This document shows, one piece after another, positions 6,272-12,427 of a DNA stretch of 13,185 bases. This DNA comes from Frankiales bacterium. GTDB taxonomy: Bacteria; Actinomycetota; Actinomycetes; Mycobacteriales; SCTD01. The DNA is taken from the NCBI GenBank assembly GCA_025464695.1, contig JAODNQ010000292.1:1-13185 (forward strand), read 5' to 3'. The translations under genes were made by a program, and so were the position numbers. The notes below the pieces were generated by a model. That model searched no databases and was not told the origin of the DNA. It saw only the letters and a list, made by a program, of their open reading frames with translations. Numbering within the stretch: position 1 is the stretch's first letter; each line of letters starts with the position of its first letter.

Positions 6272-7108
6272 GTGCATCCGGTGCAGGTGGTCGCCCACCG
6301 CGGGTCGTCGGGCGTCGTCGCCGAGCACACCCTCGCCGCCTACGAGCTCGCCCTCGCCGAGGGGGCAGACGCCCTCGAGTGCGACGTCCGGCTGACCCGC
6401 GACGGCGTGCTGGTCTGCGTGCACGACCGCCGCGTCGAGCGCACCTCCGACGGGCGGGGCGTGGTGTCGGCGCTCGAGCTCGCCGAGCTGTCGGCCTTCG
6501 ACTTCGCGTCGTGGAAGGACCGCCGCGACCCGCTGCTCGAGGCGGCGTGGGAGGAGGCCGACGTCGACCACGAGCGGCGGTCGGTGCTGACGCTGGACCG
6601 GCTGCTCGAGCTCGTCGTCGACAGCCGCGGCCCGGCAGGGAAGCCGATCCACCTCAACGTCGAGACCAAGCACCCCACGCGCTACGGCGGCCTGGTCGAG
6701 CGGTGCCTCGTCGACCGGCTGCAGCACTACGGCCTGGCGCAGCCCATCAGCCGGTCGGTGTCGCGGGTCAGCGTCATGAGCTTCGCCGCGACGTCGCTGC
6801 GCCGGGTGCACCTGCTCGCCCCGACGCTGCCGACGGCGCTGCTCATGAAGTGGGTGCTGCCCCGCTACCGGGACGGCAGCCTGCCGCGCAGCGTCAGCGG
6901 CGCCGGCTTCTCCCTGCCGCTGCTCAAGGAGCACCCGCGGCTGGTGGAGCGCGTGCACGACCACGGGTCCCGGGTGCTCTGCTTCACGGCGGACGAGCCC
7001 GAGGACATCACCTTCCTGCTCGACCTGGGCGTCGACTCCGTGATCAGCAACCACCCGCGCCGGGCGCGCCGGCTGGTCGACGCGCGAGCAGCTGCTGCGC
7101 GAGGGTGA
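6272..7108 (+). CDS. Glycerophosphodiester phosphodiesterase family protein
   Basis: This enzyme hydrolyses glycerophosphodiesters, deacylated phospholipid headgroups, to glycerol 3-phosphate and an alcohol. From the GTG at 6272 it has 278 residues. The metal and catalytic residues of the GDPD TIM barrel are present: H9-R10-G11 in VAHRGSSG, EHTLAAY, E36 and D38 in ALECDVRLT, H51-D52 in VCVHD, then LNVETK with the Glu and Lys of the EXK motif. The C-terminal part has VLCFTADEPEDITFLLDLGVDSVISNHP, the usual end of the barrel. There is no signal peptide, so it probably acts in the cytoplasm. A GTG at 6254 would add six residues, and neither start has a clear ribosome binding site. It follows the dehydrogenase by 37 bp. 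Its last 65 bp overlap the convergent FAD oxidoreductase gene. Confidence 0.92.
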   Translation: MHPVQVVAHRGSSGVVAEHTLAAYELALAEGADALECDVRLTRDGVLVCVHDRRVERTSDGRGVVSALELAELSAFDFASWKDRRDPLLEAAWEEADVDHERRSVLTLDRLLELVVDSRGPAGKPIHLNVETKHPTRYGGLVERCLVDRLQHYGLAQPISRSVSRVSVMSFAATSLRRVHLLAPTLPTALLMKWVLPRYRDGSLPRSVSGAGFSLPLLKEHPRLVERVHDHGSRVLCFTADEPEDITFLLDLGVDSVISNHPRRARRLVDARAAAARG

Positions 7109-8024
7109 TCCCCGACAGGTAGGCCGCCTCGACCTTGCTCGCCCCCCAGCCGTCGCCGCACAGCCCGATCCCGACGTCGCCCAGGAAGCACGGCGCGTCC
7201 CGCTCGCCCACCGGCTTCGCGTACGTCCAGCGCTGTACGAACGACGTCGACGGCGCGGGCAGGTCGAGCAGGCGGCGCAGGGCGGCGGTGAGCTCCGGTG
7301 CGGCCGCGCCGGGCTCGGCGAGGCGGGTCGCCGCGAAGGCGGGGGTGCTGTGGGCGACCAGCACCGGGGCGTCGTCGCCGCGACGGCGGCCGTCGTCCGC
7401 GACCCAGTCGACGACGTCGTCGTCGTGCACGAACGCGCCGTCGCTGAAGGTGGCGGGCTCCCAGGTGCGCTCGGCGAACCGGGCGGCCAGCGCCAGCACC
7501 GGCTGCCACTCCCGGCCGGCGAGGGCCGCCCGCTCCGGCGCGAGGGCGGGGTCGAGGACGGCCAGCGCCTGCGGGTCGGGCATCGCCAGGACGACGGCGT
7601 CGTAGGGGGCGCCGTCGACGGCCGGGCCGGGCGTGACGGCGCGGACCTGCGTCTCGGGGCGGACGTCGAGGTCGCGCGCGAGGTCGACGACCAGGCTGCG
7701 CAGGCCACCGCCGGCGCCGTACCTCGTCGGGCCGCTCTTGCGCTCGCCGGACGGCAGCACCGTGAAGGTGTCGGTCCAGGCGCGGGCCAGGCCGCGGGAG
7801 GTCCAGTCGTCGACCTGGGCGCGGAAGCGGTCGTCCCGGACCGTGAAGTAGGACGCCCCGAGGTCGACGTACCGGCCGGCGTCGTATCCCGGCAGGCGGC
7901 GCGAGGCCATCCGTCCGCCGGGCACGCGCCCGCGGTCCAGGACGACGACGTCGAGGCCGCCGTCCTGCAGGGCGCGCGCGCACGCGGTCCCGGCGATGCC
8001 CGCTCCCACGACGCAGACGGTCAC
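7044..8024 (-). CDS. Renalase-like NAD(P)/FAD-dependent oxidoreductase
   Basis: This 326-residue flavoprotein resembles the bacterial renalase-like group (COG3380). The N-terminal dinucleotide fold is VVGAGIAG (5-12) with D30 at the end of strand 2, followed by GGRMASRR (36-43). The block DLGASYFTVRDDRF (54-67) corresponds to the DHGAQYFTARDPRF type of signature in that group. VQRWTYAKPVGE (263-274) and the C-terminal FAD motif LCGDGWGASKVEAAYLSGITLA (288-309, read as two adjacent pieces) are also typical. Characterised bacterial renalases oxidise misreduced dihydro-NAD(P) isomers; whether this member does is untested. The GTG at 8022-8024 has only a weak ribosome binding site. The C-terminal tail RRPAGAPGAGGC is encoded in DNA that also encodes the end of the phosphodiesterase on the other strand. 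It is divergent from the SEC-C gene. Confidence 0.85.
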   Translation of the reverse strand: MTVCVVGAGIAGTACARALQDGGLDVVVLDRGRVPGGRMASRRLPGYDAGRYVDLGASYFTVRDDRFRAQVDDWTSRGLARAWTDTFTVLPSGERKSGPTRYGAGGGLRSLVVDLARDLDVRPETQVRAVTPGPAVDGAPYDAVVLAMPDPQALAVLDPALAPERAALAGREWQPVLALAARFAERTWEPATFSDGAFVHDDDVVDWVADDGRRRGDDAPVLVAHSTPAFAATRLAEPGAAAPELTAALRRLLDLPAPSTSFVQRWTYAKPVGERDAPCFLGDVGIGLCGDGWGASKVEAAYLSGITLAQQLLARRPAGAPGAGGC

Positions 8025-8068
8025 GGGCGGGTCCGGGTGCGGGTCACCGGGCGAGGATGCCCCGGCTC

Positions 8069-8093
8069 CGGGACCTACGCTCGTCGGGTCCCG
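8069..8093 (+). promoter_or_regulatory. Possible promoter with -10 TACGCT inside an inverted repeat
   Basis: TACGCT at 8076-8081 fits the TANNNT -10 pattern and points toward the SEC-C gene. It is framed by CGGGACC at 8069-8075 and its exact complement GGTCCCG at 8087-8093, a 7-bp inverted repeat with an 11-bp spacer. A protein bound there would cover the -10 region. The -35 region shows no good hexamer. Confidence 0.35.
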
Positions 8094-8108
8094 TGCCGCC
8101 TCGCTCCT

Positions 8109-8121
8109 GGAGCCCCCGATC
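8109..8121 (+). promoter_or_regulatory. GGAG followed by ATC: candidate non-canonical translation start
   Basis: GGAG at 8109-8112 is six bases before ATC at 8119-8121, which is in frame with the SEC-C protein. Starting there gives ISSRRRPPARP and then a Pro/Ala linker before GEVPVVG, the kind of basic N-terminus I remember for DUF5926 homologues. The 32 codons from 8098 to 8193 have A or T at 6, 7 and 2 of their first, second and third positions, which looks coding. No ATG, GTG or TTG exists in frame between 7996 and 8194. Confidence 0.4.
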
Positions 8122-8193
8122 AGCAGCCGCCGCCGTCCTCCCGCCCGCCCGACCGGGGCGCCCTCCCCCGCCGCCGTCCCCGGGGAGGTCCCG

Positions 8194-9078
8194 GTGGTCG
8201 GGCTGCGCGAGCCGTGCCCCTGCGGTTCGGGCAAGCGGTACAAGGCGTGCCACGGCAAGGTCGCGACGGACGCGTTCGTGGCCCGGCCGTTCGCGGGCCG
8301 GGTCGACGAGACCGAGTGGGTGGCGCTGCGCGAGGTCGTCCCCGCCGCCACCGCGCCCCTGCGCGTGGTCGGGCACGAGGACCGCACCGTCGTCCTCGCG
8401 ACCGTCCTGCCGCTGGCCTGGCCCGCGATGGTCCGCGCCGACGGCACCGTCTTCCTGGGCCTGCAGGTGCAGACCCGCGGCGGCGACGTCAGCCGCGACC
8501 TCGCTGCCGCCCTCGAGCAGGCGCTGGAGACGACGCCGGGCAACTCCGTCGTGCCGCTCGGCCTGCCCGGCGCCGGACCGCGGCTGCCGGACCTGCTCGC
8601 GCCCGAGCCCCTCGACGTCACGGTCCACGACGGCTTCGACTTCTGGGTCGACGGCGTGGCCGACCCGACCGGGGAGGTCGCCGAGTCGATGGAGCGGGCG
8701 AACTCCTCGGTCGTCCCGACGGCGCGGCTGTCGTCGGTCCCGTCCGCGTACTGGTGCCGCATCCGCGACCGCTCGCACCTGCGCTGGGTGCTGCCGGAGG
8801 ACGAGGAGCCGCTGCTCGACGCCCTCGCCCGGCTGTCGGTCGAGCCCGGCGGCCTCTCGGTCGGGGACGACTCCCGCTACATCGGCAGCTTCCGGGCGCA
8901 CGGCCTGCTCGTGCCGGTGTGGGACCTGCTGCCGGAGACGGAGGCGGCCGCCGTCGAGGAGCCGGCTGCCGCCCTGCGCGCCCGGCTCGACGAGGCGCTG
9001 GCGTCCCCGCGGGCGCTCACCGGCGAGGAGCGGCGGGCCCGGCAGGGGCTGTTGTCGCGGCAGCTCACCCTGCGGTAG
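8194..9078 (+). CDS. SEC-C motif / DUF5926 family protein
   Basis: The zinc-binding SEC-C motif EPCPCGSGKRYKACHG lies at the N-terminus: C8, C10, C19 and H20 counted from the GTG at 8194. The rest matches the actinobacterial DUF5926 architecture (WVALREVVPAATAPL, then a mixed fold ending LTGEERRARQGLLSRQLTLR). SEC-C motifs are known from the SecA C-terminus, where they bind SecB and ribosomes, but the function of DUF5926 proteins is not established. The GTG at 8194 is the nearest canonical start with a strong GGGGAGG five bases upstream and gives 294 residues. The coding signal probably extends further: an ATC at 8119 would give 319 residues, and the ATG at 7996 would overlap the divergent flavoprotein gene by 29 bp. 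The stop is 3 bp from the convergent arginine deiminase stop, with no hairpin between. Confidence 0.85.
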   Translation: MVGLREPCPCGSGKRYKACHGKVATDAFVARPFAGRVDETEWVALREVVPAATAPLRVVGHEDRTVVLATVLPLAWPAMVRADGTVFLGLQVQTRGGDVSRDLAAALEQALETTPGNSVVPLGLPGAGPRLPDLLAPEPLDVTVHDGFDFWVDGVADPTGEVAESMERANSSVVPTARLSSVPSAYWCRIRDRSHLRWVLPEDEEPLLDALARLSVEPGGLSVGDDSRYIGSFRAHGLLVPVWDLLPETEAAAVEEPAAALRARLDEALASPRALTGEERRARQGLLSRQLTLR

Positions 9079-9081
9079 GGG

Positions 9082-10296
9082 TCAGTCCAGCGGGTCGCGC
9101 AGCACCGGGCAGCTCATGCAGCGTGGCCCGCCCCCGCCGCTCCCCAGCTCGCTGCCCGCGATCCGCACGACCTCGATCCCGGCCTTCTCCAGCCGGTCGT
9201 TCGTCTCGGTGTTGCGCTCGTAGGCGACCACCAGGCCGGGAGCCAGCGCGAGGGTGTTGTTGCCGTCGTCCCACTGCTCGCGCTCGGCGGTCACGGGGTC
9301 GAGCCCGGTGTCGACGGTGCGGATCCGGTCGACGCCCATGGCCGCCGCGGCCGCCTCCAGGAACGGACGGGGGTCGTCGCAGACGAGGCCGTCCTCGCCG
9401 TCCGGGGTGACCGGGTAGGCGAGCAGGCTGTCGGCGACCACGGGGTACATGACGACGGCGTCGCGGTCGACCATGGTGCAGATCGTGTCGAGGTGCATCG
9501 TCGCGCGCTCCTGCGCGATCGGGACGGCGAGCACGGTGTGCGCGAGGCCGCTGGCGAAGGCGCGCAGGGCGAAGGCCTCCACGCCGGCCGGCGTCGTGCG
9601 CTGCCCGACGCCGACGGCGACCACCCCGGGAGCCATGAGCAGGACGTCGCCGCCCTCGAACCAGGCCTCCTCCCGGCTCCCGCCGTAGAGCAGGGGAGTG
9701 CCCGCGAAGCGGGGGTGGTGCCGGTAGACGGCGCCGGTCAGGGCGGTCTCGCGCTGCCGGGCGTGCATCGACGGGCTCGTGACGGCGACGTGGTCGGCGA
9801 CCCAGACGGAGGAGTCGCGGGTGAAGAGCAGGTTCGGCAGCGGCCGGACCACGAACTCGTGGGGGCCGGCCAGCCGTGCCACCACGCCCTCGGCGCCCAC
9901 GCGCGGGAGCTCGTCGTGGGTGAGGCCGGCCTGCAGCACCCGGGCGAGGTCCTGCGACGGCAGGTCGAGCAGCCAGGTGCGGAGCACGGCCGCGAGCGAC
10001 GGGCCGACGACGGTCGGGGCCACCGCGGCGCGCACGGTCTCGGCCCGGGCGGCGGGCACGTCCAGCACCTCGACGAGCAGCTCGGCCAGGTACAAGACCT
10101 CGACGTCGCGGGCGCGCAGCGCGTCGGCGAACCCGTCGTGCTCCTCCTGCGCGCGGGCTAGCCACGGCAGGCCGTCGAACAGCAGGTCGGCACTGTTGCG
10201 GGGGGTCAGCCGGGACAGCTCCGGGCCCGGACGGTGCAGCAGGACCGTGCGCAGCCGGCCGACCTCGGAGGTGACGTGGGCAGCCGGCTGCGTCAT
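9082..10296 (-). CDS. arcA: Arginine deiminase
   Basis: This enzyme hydrolyses L-arginine to citrulline and ammonia. The 404-residue product has the complete guanidino-group hydrolase set: NLLFTRD with D161, FEGGD with E214, MHLD with H268 and D270, DDGNN (343-347), and the catalytic C393 in [16 protein letters not shown] near the C-terminus. Length and motif order match the arginine deiminase family rather than agmatine deiminase or dimethylargininase. No ornithine carbamoyltransferase, carbamate kinase or arginine/ornithine antiporter gene is in the window, so it is not part of a visible classical arc operon. The ATG at 10294-10296 has no Shine-Dalgarno sequence. It follows the HDO gene after 10 bp and may be read from that transcript, or as a leaderless mRNA from the -10 at 10304-10309. 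Activity on modified arginines instead of arginine is possible given the neighbour. Confidence 0.94.
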   Translation of the reverse strand: MTQPAAHVTSEVGRLRTVLLHRPGPELSRLTPRNSADLLFDGLPWLARAQEEHDGFADALRARDVEVLYLAELLVEVLDVPAARAETVRAAVAPTVVGPSLAAVLRTWLLDLPSQDLARVLQAGLTHDELPRVGAEGVVARLAGPHEFVVRPLPNLLFTRDSSVWVADHVAVTSPSMHARQRETALTGAVYRHHPRFAGTPLLYGGSREEAWFEGGDVLLMAPGVVAVGVGQRTTPAGVEAFALRAFASGLAHTVLAVPIAQERATMHLDTICTMVDRDAVVMYPVVADSLLAYPVTPDGEDGLVCDDPRPFLEAAAAAMGVDRIRTVDTGLDPVTAEREQWDDGNNTLALAPGLVVAYERNTETNDRLEKAGIEVVRIAGSELGSGGGGPRCMSCPVLRDPLD

Positions 10297-10303
10297 GCGC
10301 GGG

Positions 10304-10309
10304 AGACTA
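10304..10309 (-). promoter_or_regulatory. arcA: Possible -10 element for a leaderless arcA mRNA
   Basis: The minus strand reads TAGTCT, fitting TANNNT, with seven bases to the A of the arcA ATG. That spacing makes the start codon the likely +1. The TAG of this element is also the stop codon of the upstream HDO gene. The -35 region lies in HDO coding sequence and is not recognisable. Confidence 0.4.
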
Positions 10310-11344
10310 GGCCGCGGCGCTGTCCTCGGTGCGTGCGACGAGGTCGCGGCGGACCGCCTCGAAGAAGCGCAGGTTGACCGTCGACCGCCACCAGGCACCC
10401 TTGACGATGCGCGGGCCCCAGTCGGGCTTCTCGGCGACCGTCGGGACGACCGCCTTGTCCATCCAGTCGCGCCCGTGGACGGGGTCGACCTCGGCGTGCT
10501 CGACGTAGAAGGGGTAGGCGTCGGCCGGAGCGCCGAGGCGGTCGAAGCCCTGCAGCACCAGCCGGCAGCGCGGGCCAGCCTGCAGCTCGAGCAGCCCGAG
10601 CGCGCCCAGCATCTCCGGCTGCAGCCAGCGGTTGGTGGCCAGCAGTCCGCCGAGCGCTGCGCGCTCGAGCGCCTCGACCGGCATGCGGGACCGCGGCACG
10701 TGCGGCAGCTCGATGGCCCGGCTCAGCCGCTGGTGCAGGACGGTGTGGACGCCGTCGGGGTCGCCCTGGCCCATCTCGTCCCAGTAGTTCTTGCCGAGCT
10801 CGAGCTTCGCGCTGCCGGACAGCCCCACCTGGCACACGGCCACGAGGTCGTCGAAGCCGCCGTCGGGCCCGCCCTCCAGAGCGAGGAAGTCGACGAGCTC
10901 CGGCCAGCTCGCCTCCTTGGCCAGCCACTTGTACGCGTGCGGCAGCCGGTCCTTGGCCGCCACGGCCCGCATCGCGGAGACGACGCGCTCGACGTCGGTG
11001 GCCTCGGTGAGAGCGCCGGCGGCCTGCCAGTCGCGCTCCAGCTCCTCGAGCCACGCGGTCTCGAGCCGGTCCTTCAGCTCGGCCACGACGGGGTGGCCCT
11101 GGAAGCGGGCCCGCGGCCCGACGGCGTCGAGGGACGCGGTGTGCAGGTCGTAGACGGTCAGCAGCACGAGGAAGCGGTCGCGTCCGTCGACGGGCTGCGC
11201 GCCGAGCAGGCCGTTCAGGGCGGACGGACCGGCGGAGACGGCCTCGGTGAGCGCCTCGTCGAGCAGGACGTGGAGCGGGGTGCGGACGTCGGCGTAGGTG
11301 AGGTCCGAGACGCGTGCGGTGGGGGTGGAGACGGGCGGGGTCAT
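10307..11344 (-). CDS. Iron-containing redox enzyme, heme-oxygenase-like diiron oxidase (HDO)
   Basis: This 345-residue, mostly helical protein fits the iron-containing redox enzyme family (Haem_oxygenas_2 type). HDO enzymes bind two irons with seven side chains and use O2 for N-oxygenation, desaturation or C-C cleavage of amino-acid-like or fatty-acid substrates. The expected ligands are E190-x9-H200 in [16 protein letters not shown]253 in LLELQAG, and H283-x3-D287-x2-H290 in [13 protein letters not shown]. These spacings agree with what I remember for the N-oxygenase SznF. The seventh ligand, an earlier Glu or Asp, is less clear: E157 or D165 are candidates. It lacks the C-terminal cupin of SznF. 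The ATG at 11342-11344 is preceded by AAGGAGG at 11356-11362, an 11-base gap. It is followed 10 bp later by arginine deiminase. The substrate is unknown; a link to arginine chemistry is inference. Confidence 0.8.
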   Translation of the reverse strand: MTPPVSTPTARVSDLTYADVRTPLHVLLDEALTEAVSAGPSALNGLLGAQPVDGRDRFLVLLTVYDLHTASLDAVGPRARFQGHPVVAELKDRLETAWLEELERDWQAAGALTEATDVERVVSAMRAVAAKDRLPHAYKWLAKEASWPELVDFLALEGGPDGGFDDLVAVCQVGLSGSAKLELGKNYWDEMGQGDPDGVHTVLHQRLSRAIELPHVPRSRMPVEALERAALGGLLATNRWLQPEMLGALGLLELQAGPRCRLVLQGFDRLGAPADAYPFYVEHAEVDPVHGRDWMDKAVVPTVAEKPDWGPRIVKGAWWRSTVNLRFFEAVRRDLVARTEDSAAA

Positions 11345-11533
11345 GGCGGAGCTGTCCTCCTTCAGGCACGCGCGCTGAGACACGCGCGTCCGGGGACACG
11401 TTCCCGAGGACGCACTGCCGTAACGCTCCCGGAACGACACGCGGAGTAAGCGCTCTGTGGCGGTGACGGAGCGCGAGGGCTCGGGCACGGGTCGGTTCGA
11501 CAGCAACTCCGGCTCCACCGGGAGGAACCCCAG
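11345..11533. other. 189-bp divergent intergenic region between the HDO and PRC-barrel genes
   Basis: This is the longest non-coding stretch in the window. Toward the HDO gene it holds AAGGAGG at 11356-11362 and, on the minus strand, GGAAC at 11404-11400 followed 15 bases later by CGTGTC, a weak ECF-sigma-like arrangement. CACGCGCG occurs twice (11367-11374 and 11381-11388), 14 bp apart. Toward the PRC gene there is GGAGG at 11521-11525, eight bases before the ATG. I see no convincing sigma-B type GTTT/GGGTAT promoter. Both genes must be transcribed from here or from inside each other. Confidence 0.4.
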
Positions 11534-12379
11534 ATGATCACCCTCGACCAGGCACGCTCCCTCAAGGGCAAGACCCTCTACGGGACCGGCGGCGAGAAGC
11601 TCGGCACGATCGACACCCTGTACGCGGACCGCGACGGCGGCGAGCCCACCTTCGCCACCGTGCACACCGGCATGTTCGGCGCCAAGACCCACTTCGTGCC
11701 GCTCGCCTCGGCGGAGATGAGCAACGACGGCGTCATGGTCCCCTACGCCAAGACGCTGGTGAACGACGCTCCGAACATCGACCCCGACACCGACCTGTCG
11801 CCGGCCGAGGAGCAGCGCCTCTACAGCCACTACGGCGTCACGGGCGGCGGCTACACCGAGACCGCCACCACGGGCACCGCCGGCTTCGAGAACACCCACG
11901 GCACCGTCGGCCACGACACCAGCGGCCCGACCACGGACGACGCCATGACCCGCTCCGAGGAGCGCCTGCAGGTCGGGACCGAGAAGGTCGAGGCCGGCCG
12001 CGCCCGCCTGCGGAAGTACATCACCAGCGAGACCGAGACCCGCACCGTTCCGGTGTCGCACGAGGAGGTCACGATCGAGCGTGAGCCGATCACCGACGGC
12101 AACGTCGGCAAGGCCCTCGACGGCCCGAACCTGTCCGAGGAGGAGCACGAGGTCGTGCTCACCGAGGAGCGCCCGGTCGTCGCCAAGGAGACCGTCCCGG
12201 TCGAGCGCGTGCGCCTCGGCACCGAGACCGTGACCGAGCAGGCCCAGGTCACGGAGGAGGTCCGCAAGGAGCAGATCGACACCGACGGCGTCTACCCCGC
12301 CGGCGAGACCACCGGTGCCGCCACCACGGGCACCCGCACCGAGACCGACTCCGAGCTCACGGTCGAGCCCCGCAAGTAG
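11534..12379 (+). CDS. PRC-barrel and DUF2382 domain protein
   Basis: This 281-residue acidic cytosolic protein has two domains. A PRC-barrel covers about residues 5-85 (MITLDQARSLKGKTLYG, GTIDTLY, FVPLASAE, VPYAKTLVNDAP), continuing into SPAEEQRLYSHYG. A Gly/Thr-rich linker follows (about 103-135). DUF2382 covers about 138-250, beginning MTRSEERLQVGTE and containing two loosely repeated Val/Glu/Thr-rich halves (TVPVSHEEVTIEREP and TVPVERVRLGTETV). A second Thr-rich tail ends the protein. This architecture is common in actinobacteria and often described as general-stress related, but no biochemical activity is known. The ATG has an excellent GGAGG eight bases upstream. The gene uses more A-containing Glu, Lys and Thr codons than its neighbours, which follows from its composition rather than from transfer. 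It is divergent from the HDO gene, and a strong hairpin follows it. Confidence 0.92.
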   Translation: MITLDQARSLKGKTLYGTGGEKLGTIDTLYADRDGGEPTFATVHTGMFGAKTHFVPLASAEMSNDGVMVPYAKTLVNDAPNIDPDTDLSPAEEQRLYSHYGVTGGGYTETATTGTAGFENTHGTVGHDTSGPTTDDAMTRSEERLQVGTEKVEAGRARLRKYITSETETRTVPVSHEEVTIEREPITDGNVGKALDGPNLSEEEHEVVLTEERPVVAKETVPVERVRLGTETVTEQAQVTEEVRKEQIDTDGVYPAGETTGAATTGTRTETDSELTVEPRK

Positions 12380-12395
12380 CTCTCCCCAGCACCTC

Positions 12396-12427
12396 GCGGG
12401 CCCGTCTCCTCAGGGAGGCGGGCCCGC
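12396..12427. terminator. GC-rich hairpin, candidate bidirectional terminator
   Basis: GCGGGCCCGTCTCC (12396-12409) pairs with GGAGGCGGGCCCGC (12414-12427): a 14-bp stem with one G-T wobble and a 4-base TCAG loop. It begins 16 bp after the PRC-barrel stop. There is no U-run, as is common in actinobacteria. The larC stop codon (12410-12412) sits in the loop and one arm encodes the last LarC residues, so the element overlaps coding sequence on the minus strand. Confidence 0.7.

Noticed and set aside
7380..7430. GTCGTC/ACGACG runs as a tandem repeat
   Set aside because: They are short Asp/Val codon runs inside a conserved coding sequence, as seen throughout GC-rich genes.
11420..11450. GTAACG and GGAGTAAG as a stress-sigma promoter for the PRC-barrel gene
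   Set aside because: The -10 departs from GGGTAT and the spacer is about 18, so the match is no better than chance in this composition.
11485..11520. GGTTCGACAGC followed by CTCCGGCTCCACC, resembling a tRNA T-loop and 3' end
   Set aside because: The T-stem does not pair, no matching acceptor 5' strand or anticodon arm lies upstream, and no repeat or integrase gene suggests an attachment site.
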